A DNA stretch of 64,000 bases from RBG-13-68-16 sp050018455. GTDB lineage: Bacteria > Acidobacteriota > Thermoanaerobaculia > Thermoanaerobaculales > Thermoanaerobaculaceae. Shown in pieces: positions 1-9,071 of the stretch. Under the pieces are notes generated by a model. That model searched no databases and was not told the origin of the DNA. It was given only the letters and a program-made list of their open reading frames with translations. The position numbers were made by a program, and so were the translations under genes. The DNA lies in NCBI GenBank assembly GCA_050018455.1, contig JBEKAA010000007.1, positions 1-64,000 of the forward strand, given 5' to 3'. Each line of letters begins with the position of its first letter. Position 1 is the first letter of the stretch.

Positions 1-2
1 TG

Positions 3-218
3 CTGATCAAGACCGACTATCCCTACCCGGTCGGGACCCAAATGGCGTTCGAACTCGCGATTCCGGGCGAGAGTACCCGCGTTCGCGGACTTGCGGCGGT
101 CGTTCGCCAGACTCAGGAAACGCGCGAGAGGGTTACCGGCCTGGGTGTGCGCTTTTCCTCGCTCCAGGGAGAAGACCAGAAGCGCCTCGTGGCCACGCTC
201 GCCAAGCTGGCAGCCTGA
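3..218 (+). CDS. PilZ-domain-like protein, C-terminal part only
   Basis: The last 71 codons of a gene that enters from the left edge; the stop is TGA at 216-218. The fragment has a beta-rich pattern ending in GLGVRFSSLQGEDQKRL, which resembles the end of PilZ domains (G-x-G-V-x-F followed by an acidic patch and a terminal helix). PilZ domains bind cyclic di-GMP. The arginine-rich c-di-GMP motif would lie upstream of the window, so binding cannot be judged. A diguanylate cyclase gene follows on the other strand, which fits a c-di-GMP context but proves nothing. The family call is an inference from a short fragment. Confidence 0.6.
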   Translation: MIKTDYPYPVGTQMAFELAIPGESTRVRGLAAVVRQTQETRERVTGLGVRFSSLQGEDQKRLVATLAKLAA

Positions 219-418
219 GCGGCCCCTCGATCAGAACTTGAGGGCAGCCAGCGCCTTTTTCGAAAGGCCTGAACGCTTCCGGAAGGAACACGGATCGGGC
301 TCGATCGATGGGCTTGCCTTGGCGGCGCATGTATCCCTCGTCGCCAGATGACCTGTCCCCCTGAAACGAGTCCAGGCAGAGAGGTCGAGTTGGGGCCTTT
401 GACCCGCCCCGGGGTCCG

Positions 419-2704
419 CTAGATTCGTCCTTGCTGGCCACCAGGCGCGGCCGCGCCGGGCGGCAGTGGGGAGGGACTCTGCTTTAACGACAACGCGCAG
501 ACCCTGTTCCTCCCTTGTTCCTTGGCCATGTAGAGGGCCTTGTCCGCCACGCGGAGCAGCCCATCGGCCGTGAGCTCCGGTCCAGGGACTCCGGCGGCGG
601 CGCCGAGGCTGAGGGTCACGACGCCGGAGTTCTTGGAGACCCCGCGGGGGATGGCGAGAGCTTCAAAAGCGGTGCGCAGTTTCTCCGCAGCAAGGACGGC
701 GCCCTCGAGGGAGGTATCCGCCAAGATGAGGCAGAATTCGTCTCCTCCCAGTCTGGCGGGAAGGTCACTGGCGCGGCCGAAGGCGGTGGACAGATAGGCG
801 CCGAGCCGCTGGAGGCAGGCGTCACCGTGCAGATGCCCGTGGGCGTCGTTGACTTCCTTGAAATTGTCTATATCCATGCTAACCAGTGCCAGCGAGGTGC
901 CGGTGCGCTTGGCCCTGCGCCACTCCTGGCCCAGGCGGTCATCGAAGTGGCGCCGGTTGGCAAGCCCGGTTAGCGCGTCTCCCCTTGAGAGGCGCCTCAG
1001 TTCGACGTTGAGAGCCTCCAGTTGACGTGTACGATCCTCTAGGGCCTCCTCGGCTCGTTTGCGTTCGATCGCCTGCGCCACCTGAGCGGAGACGTAGCTC
1101 AGCACCTCCTGGTCCGTCTCGGTGTAGCGGACGCTCCCAACGTAGCTCTGCACCGCCAGCACACCAATGATCTTGTCCTGCACCCTCAAGGGCACACCGA
1201 GCCAGTCAATCGCATCCGAACCGAGACGCACGACCTCACCCCGCGCCTCCAGCTCGCGGAGCACCCCAGGGGTGGCCAGGAGCGGCTGGCCCGAGCGAAT
1301 CACGTAGCTGGTCATCCCCGGCCCACACGGGAATGGCTCCGGCGTGGTGTCAAACTCGTCCACAAAGTAAGGGAACGAAATCAGGTTGGTAGTGGGGTCG
1401 TGGAGCGCGATGTAGAGGTTCCTCGCATTCATCAGGCGTCCGATGATCACGTGAATCGCGCGGTAGAGGTCGTCAAGGTTCCCTACCGCTTGCGTGGCTT
1501 CGGAGATCCCGTAAATCGCAGCCTGCACCTCGCGCAGCCGATGCTGCTCGGTGACGTCGGTGAGGGTCACCACGAGAGCCGGCTGGCCGTGCAGCGAAAT
1601 GGCCCCGGAGGTGAGGTTGACCCAACGCTCCTCCCCGGCCTTGGTGAGGAACTTGGTCTCGTACTGGCTCGGGAGGTCCGGCGCACCGGTCAGGCGCGCC
1701 ACCCCCCGACCCCGTACCGCCTCCCGGAAGTCCGGGTGGATAGGCTCCCAGAACTTCATGGTAAGGAGCTCTTGCGGGCTGAAGCCCGTGATCCTCGCGG
1801 CTGCTGCGTTGGAGTAGAGGATCTCCTCGCCTGCGTGGATCACGATGCCGGTGCTCGCTGTCTCTGCCAGGGTGCGAAATTGCAGTTCACTCTCGCGCAG
1901 AGCCGCCTCGGCTTGCTTGTGTTCGGTGATGTCGCGGATGATGCTGAGGACCGCCTTCCGGCCGCCAAAGTCGATGATTGATGCCCTGCTCAGGACGTTG
2001 ATCTCCCGGCCGTCGCGCGCACGATGAACCGTCTCGAAGTCTTGGCGGCGGCCGACCTCGAGAAGCGCCGCGATCTCGCGCTCCCCGCGCGTAACGTCCT
2101 TGGTGAGCCGCTTCAGGCTCATCCCCAGTAGCTCGTTGCGGGAGTACCCGTACAGGTCGCAGGCGTGGGAATTAGCGTCGAGAATCGTCTCGGTCTCCGG
2201 CTCGAAGACGATGATCCCGTCGTTGGCCTCCTCAAACACGGCGCGATAGTTGCGCTCGCTGCGCGCCAGGTCTTCTTCGGCCCGCTTACGCTCTGTGACA
2301 TCCCGGAAAACGACCTGGACGGCAGGACGACCCTGGAACATAAAGGGCCCGCCGGCCACTTCGACGTCGATGGCACTGCCGTCGAGACGAAGGAAACGTT
2401 CTGCGATGAGGGGGACGGACGTGCCTTCCTTGAGCATCCTTCCGATTCGCTCGGCGACGATCGGCCTGGCATCAGGGTGGACGAGCTCAAGCACGGAACG
2501 GCCGAGCCACTTGGCGGGCTCATCTACACCGAACAACCTGAGCGCAGCTGAGTTAATGAGCACCAACTTCCCGTCGCAGTGCACCACGATGGCGTCGGGA
2601 CACAACTCGACAAGCTGGCGGTAGCGCTCCTCGGTCTCCCGCAGCAACTGTTCGAGTGTGGTGCTCCTGGCCAAGTCGGTGACCTGCCCCGTTTGTTCCA
2701 CCAC
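419..2704 (-). CDS. Diguanylate cyclase with three PAS domains and a GAF domain
   Basis: A 761-residue cytosolic sensor that should make cyclic di-GMP from two GTP. Order: PAS1 (about 18-135), PAS2 (about 145-265), PAS3 (about 270-390), GAF (about 400-555), a short coiled coil, then a GGDEF domain (about 590-745). The active-site GGDEF is at 653-657. An RASD at 644-647, five residues upstream, is an intact RxxD inhibitory site, so product inhibition is expected. No membrane segment is visible, so signals are probably sensed in the cytoplasm. The C-terminal tail after about 745 is low-complexity and proline/glycine rich. The start is GTG; it has no good ribosome binding site, but a TAATAT box lies five bases upstream, consistent with a leaderless mRNA. 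Confidence 0.93.
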   Translation of the reverse strand: MVEQTGQVTDLARSTTLEQLLRETEERYRQLVELCPDAIVVHCDGKLVLINSAALRLFGVDEPAKWLGRSVLELVHPDARPIVAERIGRMLKEGTSVPLIAERFLRLDGSAIDVEVAGGPFMFQGRPAVQVVFRDVTERKRAEEDLARSERNYRAVFEEANDGIIVFEPETETILDANSHACDLYGYSRNELLGMSLKRLTKDVTRGEREIAALLEVGRRQDFETVHRARDGREINVLSRASIIDFGGRKAVLSIIRDITEHKQAEAALRESELQFRTLAETASTGIVIHAGEEILYSNAAAARITGFSPQELLTMKFWEPIHPDFREAVRGRGVARLTGAPDLPSQYETKFLTKAGEERWVNLTSGAISLHGQPALVVTLTDVTEQHRLREVQAAIYGISEATQAVGNLDDLYRAIHVIIGRLMNARNLYIALHDPTTNLISFPYFVDEFDTTPEPFPCGPGMTSYVIRSGQPLLATPGVLRELEARGEVVRLGSDAIDWLGVPLRVQDKIIGVLAVQSYVGSVRYTETDQEVLSYVSAQVAQAIERKRAEEALEDRTRQLEALNVELRRLSRGDALTGLANRRHFDDRLGQEWRRAKRTGTSLALVSMDIDNFKEVNDAHGHLHGDACLQRLGAYLSTAFGRASDLPARLGGDEFCLILADTSLEGAVLAAEKLRTAFEALAIPRGVSKNSGVVTLSLGAAAGVPGPELTADGLLRVADKALYMAKEQGRNRVCALSLKQSPSPLPPGAAAPGGQQGRI

Positions 2705-2709
2705 CTTTC

Positions 2710-2715
2710 ATATTA
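2710..2715 (-). promoter_or_regulatory. -10 box (TAATAT) for a leaderless mRNA
   Basis: TAATAT on the minus strand ends five bases before the GTG start of the diguanylate cyclase gene. Transcription would begin at or next to the start codon. Confidence 0.55.
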
Positions 2716-2827
2716 GCCCTTCCACGCTTGACCCGTCCCGGAACAGTGGACCAAGGGTAGGTTGAGAACCCGGACCTCGGAAGGCCTCCCGTGCCGGTCT
2801 GGCCGGCATCTGGCGCCGTCACCTTTT

Positions 2828-2980
2828 TCACTGCACACACTGAGATAATCCTGCCTCTCCGGCAGGGGTTTCGTGATGCCTCGAGGGCGCAGTGTTCTCG
2901 AGCGTTTTCGCGGCAAACCCGGCCGGCGTGTTGTCAGCGAGCGAACTGTGCAGCCGCCGATTGCACCCGAGCGTTGACAG
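2828..2980 (-). pseudogene. Possible remnant of an IS3-type transposase C-terminus
   Basis: On the minus strand one frame reads CNRRLHSSLADNTPAGFAA and ends at a stop at 2828-2830. The pattern R-x-H-S-S-L followed by T-P-A-x-F resembles the conserved end of IS3-family OrfB and related rve integrases. An in-frame stop lies just upstream (2981-2983), and nothing of the catalytic DDE core is seen. If real, it is a decayed fragment about 50 codons long. The match is to a short motif only. Confidence 0.3.
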
Positions 2981-3190
2981 CTATCGCTCGAAGCGCAGCA
3001 CTCGCGCGATGTTGGCCACCACCGCCACCACCGTACCGCGTGCTTTGACCGCGGCTTGCATGAAACCTTCGTCAGAAAGGGTAAGGAAGGGGATTCGTTT
3101 CCATTGGGCGCGTCACAGCGTAGAGTGTGACCCTTGCCGGCGGGCGGCCCACCATCGGCCCCGGTCGCTCCGCCGCCCAGGGGAGACGGT

Positions 3191-4780
3191 ATGAGGAAAG
3201 CGTTCGCCGCAGCGGTTCTCGTCGTTGCTCTTCTGGCGGGACAGTCACTGCCCGCACTCGCCAAGGCAATCACCATCACGATCCTGCACACCAACGACAT
3301 GCACGCTCATGTCGAGCCGTTCACCCAGCGGGGCCGGGAGATGGGCGGCTACGCGCGGCAGGCCACGTTGATCGCCCGCTATCGCGCCACCGACCCGAAC
3401 CCGCTGCTGCTGTGTGCCGGTGACACCTTCCAGGGGACGCTCTATTTCAACGTCTACGAGGGACTCGCCGACCTCGCGTACATGAACTACATCGGGTTTC
3501 AGGCGATGAGCGCCGGCAATCACGAGTTCGACCGTGGCCCCGCAGTGCTGGCCCGCTTCGCCAGCCTCGCCGGCTTCCCGCTGCTGGCGGCCAACGTCGA
3601 CGCGAGCGACGACAAGGCCCTCGCGCCGTGGATCAAGCCCTACGCGATCCTGGAGGTCGGCGGCGAGCGGATTGGCGTGATAGGCGCCGTGCCACCCGAC
3701 CTGCTGTCGATCAGCTCACCTGGTCCGACGATCCGGGTCAAGGACCTCGTGTCCAGCGTCCAGTCCGCCATCGACGCGCTGACCCAGGCGGGTGTGGACA
3801 AGGTCATCTTCCTGTCGCACATCGGGTACCAGCTCGACGTCGAGTTGGCAGGCAAGCTCGTTGGGGTCGACCTCATTGTCGGCGGTCACAGCCACACCCT
3901 GCTCGGCACGATCCCGGGTCTGCCGCAGCCGGCCGGTCCCTACCCCACGGTGGTGAAGGACGCCGCCGGCAACACGGTGCTGATCGTCCAAGCGTGGGAG
4001 TGGGGCAAGGTGCTCGGCCGCATCAAGGTGCGCTTCGACGATGCCGGCCACGTGGCCGGCTGGGACGATGCCCTCCCGATCCCGGTCGACGCGTCGGTCC
4101 CCGAGGACCCGACGGTGAGGTCAATGGTTGCGGCGTTCGAGCGACCGATTGCCCCCGTCCGCGACCAGGTAATCGGGCACAGCGTCAAGGGCGTCGCGAC
4201 CACGCGGAACACCCCGCGCCATGTCGAGAACCCGATGGCCAACGTCGTCGCCGACGGGATGCTCGCAGCGACCGCCAAGGCCGGCTCGGTGGTTGCGTTC
4301 ATCAATCCCGGCGGGATCCGCGCCGCCTTCGATCCCGGGCCAATCACCTATGGGGAGGCGGTGATGGTGCAGCCGTTCAACAACACCTTGGTGCAGATTG
4401 ACCTCACCGGCGCCGAACTAAAAGCGGTGCTGGAGGAGCGGCTGGGAGCGGTGCCGCAGAACGGTGCCGGGCTGCTGCTGCCCTCGCGCGGGACGTCGTA
4501 CCTCATCGACATCAGCAGGCCTGCCGGGGACCGCCTGGTCGGCCTAAAAGTGGCGGGGAGACCGGTCGAGACCAGCACGGTCTACCGAGTGACGGTGCCC
4601 AACTTCCTCGCGGACGGTGGTGATGCGCACCTCCTCCTCAAGAACGCCACCCACGATCGTTACGACACCGGCGTCCTCGACATCGAGGCGTTCGTGGACT
4701 TCCTCAAGGCCAACGATCCGGTCGACGGCCGCCTCGAGGGCCGCGTCGAGATAACCGGGGCGCCGCCAACGGCCAAGTAG
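3191..4780 (+). CDS. Periplasmic 5'-nucleotidase / 2',3'-cyclic phosphodiesterase family (UshA-like)
   Basis: A 529-residue metallophosphoesterase that removes phosphate from nucleotides outside the cytoplasm. The ATG at 3191 is preferred because AGGGGAGA stands just upstream and the next residues form a typical signal peptide (hydrophobic core 8-20, cleavage after about ALA-24); an upstream in-frame ATG lacks both. The metal-binding motifs are all present: HTNDMH at 33-38, GD at 77-78, GNHEFD at 109-114 and GGHSH at 231-235. The C-terminal substrate-binding domain carries NPGGIRA and YGEAVMVQPFNN, typical of the family. Length and domain order are normal. It stands alone, upstream of a TonB receptor gene that has its own promoter. 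Confidence 0.93.
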   Translation: MRKAFAAAVLVVALLAGQSLPALAKAITITILHTNDMHAHVEPFTQRGREMGGYARQATLIARYRATDPNPLLLCAGDTFQGTLYFNVYEGLADLAYMNYIGFQAMSAGNHEFDRGPAVLARFASLAGFPLLAANVDASDDKALAPWIKPYAILEVGGERIGVIGAVPPDLLSISSPGPTIRVKDLVSSVQSAIDALTQAGVDKVIFLSHIGYQLDVELAGKLVGVDLIVGGHSHTLLGTIPGLPQPAGPYPTVVKDAAGNTVLIVQAWEWGKVLGRIKVRFDDAGHVAGWDDALPIPVDASVPEDPTVRSMVAAFERPIAPVRDQVIGHSVKGVATTRNTPRHVENPMANVVADGMLAATAKAGSVVAFINPGGIRAAFDPGPITYGEAVMVQPFNNTLVQIDLTGAELKAVLEERLGAVPQNGAGLLLPSRGTSYLIDISRPAGDRLVGLKVAGRPVETSTVYRVTVPNFLADGGDAHLLLKNATHDRYDTGVLDIEAFVDFLKANDPVDGRLEGRVEITGAPPTAK

Positions 4781-4885
4781 TCGGCCTGCTCCCGCGCAGG
4801 CTCACGCCCTTCGGCCCACCCAGCTTCATCAGGCGCCATCATGAACAGCTTGTTGGGTCATGACGGATCGGGCAAACTACCGCTC

Positions 4886-4914
4886 TTGACATTATTGCGA
4901 TTGCGTCTCATACT
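4886..4914 (+). promoter_or_regulatory. Sigma-70-type promoter for the TonB receptor gene
   Basis: TTGACA at 4886-4891 and CATACT at 4909-4914 with a 17-base spacer. The predicted transcript start (about 4921) lies downstream of the longest possible start codon (4841), so translation must begin further in. This supports the ATG at 4952. Confidence 0.75.
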
Positions 4915-4951
4915 CAGCATGTGGATGCGGTGCGTCCAGATGGAGACTCAC

Positions 4952-7279
4952 ATGGCCGGCATGTTTGTGCTTCTTGCGTTGACTCAACTTCCTGGGACAG
5001 CTTCAACGGCCCCAGCAATGTCCCCACCAGCGTCCCCTGCTCAGGCCGCGCCTGGCTCGCCTGCACCGGCCCAAGACTCCGCTGTGGCCGACGACGCGGA
5101 CTTCGAAGCCGGATTTCGATGTCCGGAAGCCAGCACCACGCCGGCTGAGCGCACCGCCGTCGAGGAGAGATTCTGGAGCTGGGTCATCCGCCGCCACCCG
5201 GAGTGGAGCGGCCAGCAGGGCCTCGAATACTGGCGCCAGATCCTGGCCGCGCACCACTGCGCGGCGACCGTCCAGGAGACCGCCGAGGTCAGTGGCAGGC
5301 TCGAAGAGGTCACCAACGAGATTGTGCCGAGCCTGGGTGTGACGGCCCACACCATCAGCCGCGAGCAGATCGAGACCCTGCCCCAGGGGGATGATGCCCC
5401 GTTCCAGCAGCTGCTCCTGCGCAATCCGGGCGTGGTTCAGGATTCCTTCGGCGAGGTACACGTTCGCGGCGAGCATGGAAATGTCCAGTACCTCCTCAAT
5501 GGCGTCCTGCTCCCCGAAAGCCTCAACGGCTTCGCTCAGGAGCTGGAGCCGCGCTTCGTGAAATCCGTGACCCTCATTGACGGGTCGCTCCCGGCCCAGT
5601 TCGGCTTCCGCACGTCGGCGGTCGTCGATGTGACCACCAAGACCGGCGACGAGCTGCGCGGGGGCGAGGTTGCCATCTATGGCGGCAGTTACGGCCTGGT
5701 CCAGCCCAGTTTCCAGGTCGGCGGCGCTGGCAGCACGTTCGACGGTTTCGTGTCGGGCTCGCTCAAACAAACCGGGCTCGGGATCGAAGACCCGACCTCG
5801 GGCACTCATCCCCTGCACGACGACTCGACGCAGGGCCGCGGCTTCGGCTACGCGTCCTACCATATCGATCCGTCGCGCCGGCTGAGCGTGCTCGTGAGCG
5901 TCGGCACGGCCACGTTCGAGATCCCCGATACCCCCGGCCTCGTGCCCAAGTTTTCGGTGGCGGGCTCGTCGTCTCCCGTTTCCTCCACCCTTGACGAGAG
6001 CCAGCGCGAGCAGAACAGCTACGTGGTCGTCGCCTACCAGGAGACGGCTGGCGACCTGCGCTACCAGCTGGCCGCCTTCACCCGTGACGGCCGCATCGCC
6101 TTCACTCCGGACCTCACAGGGGACCTGGCTTTCAACGGCGTAGCCAGCCGGGTGGACGAGAGCTTTCTCTCGAACGGGGTGCAGGCCGACGGCTCCCTCC
6201 GTCTTGGCCCCCGCCACACGCTCCGGTTCGGAGCGCTTGCCACCCGCGAGACGGCGACGAGCGACACCGCCAGCGCCGTCTTCCCGGCGAACGACGCCGG
6301 CGCCCAGCTCTCCGACGTACCGATCCATCTCACAGACAACCGCGTGCTCCACAGCCTGCTGGCGGGGGTGTATGTCCAAGACGAATGGCACCCAATCGAG
6401 AGGCTGACCGTCAACTACGGCATCCGCTACGACAGCTCGGATGCCATCCTCCGCGAGAGACAGGCGAGCCCCCGCGCCAACCTCGTCTGGTTGCTCGGTG
6501 GTGCGACCAGCCTGCACGTGGGCTACGCCCGCTATTTCACCCCGCCGAGCCTGCAGGTGATCCCGCCGGACGTGGTGGCGACGTTCAGTGGCACCACCAA
6601 CGCGCCGCAGACCTTTGTCGATGACCCTCCTCGCGCCGAGCGCGCCAACTACTACGACCTAGGCGTCACCCGCCGCATCCGTGACGGTTGGCAGGTGAGC
6701 CTCGATGCGTTCGACAAGCAGGCGCAGCAGCTCATCGACCTCGGCCAGTTCGGGAACGCCGTCATCCTTGCGCCGTTCAACTACCGTACCGGGAGCATCC
6801 ACGGCATCGAGCTTTCCTCGACGGTTCGGGCGGATGGCATCTCCTCCTACGCAAACCTGGCGTATGTCTTCACGCAGGCGCGTGACATCGACTCGGCCCA
6901 GTTCGAGTTTCCTGCCGCGGAGCTCGCGTACATCCAGACGAATACGATCCGTCTTGACCATGAGGGGGAGGTCTCCGCCACAACTGGCGTCGCGTACACC
7001 ATGGGGCCAACTCGCGCGTTCGTCGACCTGTTGTACTGCAGCGGCCTGCGCGCCGGCTTCGCCAACCTCCAAAAGCTCCCTGCGTACTATCCCGTCAATC
7101 TCGGGACCGACCACGTCGTCCGCCTGCCAGCTGCCGGCCTCGCGATCGACCTGCGCCTCGACGTCATTAATGTCCTGGACCAGACGTATCGCTTGCGCGA
7201 CGGCACCGGCGTCGGCATTGCCGCCTCGCAGTACGGGCCCCGCCGTGCCGTGTATGTCGGTGCCGCGGCCTTGTTCTAA
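4952..7279 (+). CDS. TonB-dependent outer-membrane receptor
   Basis: A 775-residue outer-membrane receptor. The start is set at ATG 4952 because GGAG lies six bases upstream, the promoter at 4886-4914 excludes the longer start, and the protein then opens with a signal-peptide-like stretch (MFVLLALTQLPGTAS). After a proline/alanine-rich linker comes a roughly 90-residue region with two cysteines and several tryptophans that is not a standard carboxypeptidase-like domain. The plug domain follows (TISREQIETLP, LLRNPGVVQDSFGEVHVRG, LNGVLLPESLNG), then a beta-barrel of alternating aromatic strands ending in phenylalanine (VYVGAAALF), the outer-membrane protein signature. No substrate can be assigned. 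No TonB/ExbB genes are nearby. Confidence 0.9.
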   Translation: MAGMFVLLALTQLPGTASTAPAMSPPASPAQAAPGSPAPAQDSAVADDADFEAGFRCPEASTTPAERTAVEERFWSWVIRRHPEWSGQQGLEYWRQILAAHHCAATVQETAEVSGRLEEVTNEIVPSLGVTAHTISREQIETLPQGDDAPFQQLLLRNPGVVQDSFGEVHVRGEHGNVQYLLNGVLLPESLNGFAQELEPRFVKSVTLIDGSLPAQFGFRTSAVVDVTTKTGDELRGGEVAIYGGSYGLVQPSFQVGGAGSTFDGFVSGSLKQTGLGIEDPTSGTHPLHDDSTQGRGFGYASYHIDPSRRLSVLVSVGTATFEIPDTPGLVPKFSVAGSSSPVSSTLDESQREQNSYVVVAYQETAGDLRYQLAAFTRDGRIAFTPDLTGDLAFNGVASRVDESFLSNGVQADGSLRLGPRHTLRFGALATRETATSDTASAVFPANDAGAQLSDVPIHLTDNRVLHSLLAGVYVQDEWHPIERLTVNYGIRYDSSDAILRERQASPRANLVWLLGGATSLHVGYARYFTPPSLQVIPPDVVATFSGTTNAPQTFVDDPPRAERANYYDLGVTRRIRDGWQVSLDAFDKQAQQLIDLGQFGNAVILAPFNYRTGSIHGIELSSTVRADGISSYANLAYVFTQARDIDSAQFEFPAAELAYIQTNTIRLDHEGEVSATTGVAYTMGPTRAFVDLLYCSGLRAGFANLQKLPAYYPVNLGTDHVVRLPAAGLAIDLRLDVINVLDQTYRLRDGTGVGIAASQYGPRRAVYVGAAALF

Positions 7280-7407
7280 GGCTGGACGGGAGGAATGAGA
7301 GGTTTCATGAGTCGGTGCACATGCGATGCACGCTCCAGACGGCATTGCACGTCGCCACGGGACAGCAGAGAGTTGTGTGGAACGTCCCAGTCTGGGTGGA
7401 GGAGAGT

Positions 7408-7824
7408 ATGTACAGCAAGATCCTGATCACCCTCGACGTCACGCCAGCTGACCGGACGATCCTCGACCACATGAAGTTGCTCGCCAGGCTGATGCACAGC
7501 CGGGTCGCTCTGCTCCACGTTGCCGACGGTTGGGCCGTACGATGGTCCAGTCCAGCCGCGATCAGCCGGAAAGTTGAGGCATACAGGGCGTACCTTGAGG
7601 AGGTCCGCGCGGAGTTCATGTCCGAGGGCATCGAAACCGAGGCGGAGCTGGTCTACGGCGATCGCGTGACCGAGATCGTCCGCTGGGTGAGGGAAAAAGG
7701 CTCCGATCTGGTTGCCATGAGCACTCACGGACACCGTTTTCTGGCCGACCTCTTTCTCGGCATCACTGCCATCCGCGTGCAGCACCATATCGCCGTGCCG
7801 GTTTTGATGCTGCGAGCGAGGTAA
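7408..7824 (+). CDS. Universal stress protein (UspA) family
   Basis: A 138-residue single-domain protein with the UspA fold. It starts MYSKILITLDVTP, the usual first strand with an aspartate, and the C-terminal part (STHGHRFLADLFLG, then VPVLMLR) matches the nucleotide-loop region of the family. The second glycine of the G-2x-G-9x-G(S/T) ATP motif appears replaced, so ATP binding is doubtful. The ATG at 7408 has GGAGGA close upstream; an earlier in-frame ATG at 7315 would add 31 unrelated residues. No partner gene is evident, so its role in stress tolerance is only the family-level expectation. Confidence 0.88.
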   Translation: MYSKILITLDVTPADRTILDHMKLLARLMHSRVALLHVADGWAVRWSSPAAISRKVEAYRAYLEEVRAEFMSEGIETEAELVYGDRVTEIVRWVREKGSDLVAMSTHGHRFLADLFLGITAIRVQHHIAVPVLMLRAR

Positions 7825-7906
7825 TTCCGACCGGCTCACATCACCGCCAGCGCCCTCAGTGGGGGACCATCGATCCAGGTAGGAACGGACACGCCTATAC
7901 GCGAGA

Positions 7907-8545
7907 TCAGGGACAGTCGTCGCAACCTCGGCCGCGCAGACCCTGCAGGCCCTCGCGCGTGATGATCGGCGCCATGCCCAGCGCAGCAGCAGGATCGGCC
8001 CACCACCAACCGAGCAGCGCGTGCAGCAGCAATCCGACAAGAAGGATGGCCGAAAGACAGGCGCAGAAATCTGCCTGACGCGAATCGGCGTGCAGCGCTC
8101 GGCTGCCAAGTTGAGCAGCGACTCGGCGCTTGGCCCGCCCGAGCAGCGGCATCACCATCACCGCAGCGACCGCGATCAGGATGCCGGGTACGCTGCGTTC
8201 CGGCATTGCCTTGATCCAGAGAGCACGAGCTGACTCGATGGCAACATACGCAGCGAGCAGCAGGAAACAAACTCCGACAAGACGACGCGCGGTGAGCTCG
8301 GAGCGCTCACGGCGCTCCGCGTCAGCATCGGCGCGAAACCGCCAGAGGAGGATCCCCGCCGACGCTGTCTCGATCACCGAGTCAAGACCAAACCCCACCA
8401 GCGCGACACTGCCGGCCACGATTCCAGAGATCAGCGCGACCGTCGCTTCAAAGCCGCTCCAGGCCAGGGTGAAGTACTCCAATCGCCGCCCACGTGCGAC
8501 CAGGGCGCCTCGTTCCGCGATGGTTCGCGGATCTTCGAAGCTCAT
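7907..8545 (-). CDS. Cation-efflux (CDF-like) membrane transporter, transmembrane domain only
   Basis: About 212 residues with five or six hydrophobic helices. Metal-site-like motifs of the cation diffusion facilitator family are present: GFGLDSVIE in the second helix and LHADSRQADF plus a final ADPAAAL in the later helices. The cytoplasmic C-terminal domain of classical zinc/iron exporters is absent, as in the short cation transporter subfamily. Substrate is unknown; zinc, cobalt or iron export is the family expectation. Start is uncertain: ATG 8545 has GAAGG eight bases upstream, while ATG 8560 and TTG 8599 are in frame. The last residues (GRGCDDCP) add two cysteines that could bind metal. 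Confidence 0.82.
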   Translation of the reverse strand: MSFEDPRTIAERGALVARGRRLEYFTLAWSGFEATVALISGIVAGSVALVGFGLDSVIETASAGILLWRFRADADAERRERSELTARRLVGVCFLLLAAYVAIESARALWIKAMPERSVPGILIAVAAVMVMPLLGRAKRRVAAQLGSRALHADSRQADFCACLSAILLVGLLLHALLGWWWADPAAALGMAPIITREGLQGLRGRGCDDCP

Positions 8546-8599
8546 GGGTTCGGCCTTCATCTCGTTCGTGAGTGTAAACGAAGGGTTTCGTCCTAACAA

Positions 8600-9071
8600 A
8601 AGGAGAGACTGTGGCTATGGAGCACCCAGCGCCCGCATCGGTGGCTGCTTGCATGAGAAGCCAGGTCCTCCGATCGGTCCGCGTAGCGCAAAGCTCGCCA
8701 GATAGACCGGGCGGGCTCGAAGCGCAAGGACGAAAGGAGACCTACCGCGGACGTTTGTCGCATGGACCTGCATCATCGCGTTCGTCGCTGAGCCCAAGCT
8801 GATCCAGCCAATCCTGCGGCACCTGCCCTCCAAGGAAGTCGATGCTTGCGGCCCGCCCTGCTCGCGCGGGCGCCACCCTCCTGCGGGCTGACGCCTCGGG
8901 GTCCTCCACTGCGCTGACCGCACCGTCCGCAGGTCCCACAGCCTCGACGACGATCCCAAAGGTGCCGCGCCGTCTGCTTTATCGGTGACTTACTGCGACA
9001 GGGGTGCAGGATAGGCACTTCACGGGTGGTGGCGCCGACTGCCTCGAGGCCCTGCTGCGCCGGGCAGGTCG
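8600..9071. other. Intergenic gap with one copy of a diverged direct repeat
   Basis: No supported gene. Its right part (8935-9016) is similar to 11979-12060. Short open frames here lack start signals and known motifs. Confidence 0.5.
8935..9016 (+). repeat. Diverged direct repeat, copy A
   Basis: Shares CCCACAGCCTCG-x-CGACGA and, exactly 64 bases from the repeat start, CAGGGGTGCAG-x-ATAGG with copy B at 11979-12060, in the same orientation. The middle is poorly conserved. It may be an old mobile-element end; the two copies bracket about 3 kb. Confidence 0.55.

Larger units (their letters stand above)
2705..3190. other. Gap without an intact gene
   Basis: Between the divergent diguanylate cyclase and 5'-nucleotidase genes. 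No intact coding region is convincing. It holds the -10 box of the cyclase gene, a possible transposase remnant (2828-2980) and, near 3121-3126, a TAGAGT that could be a -10 box for the nucleotidase gene. Confidence 0.5.
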
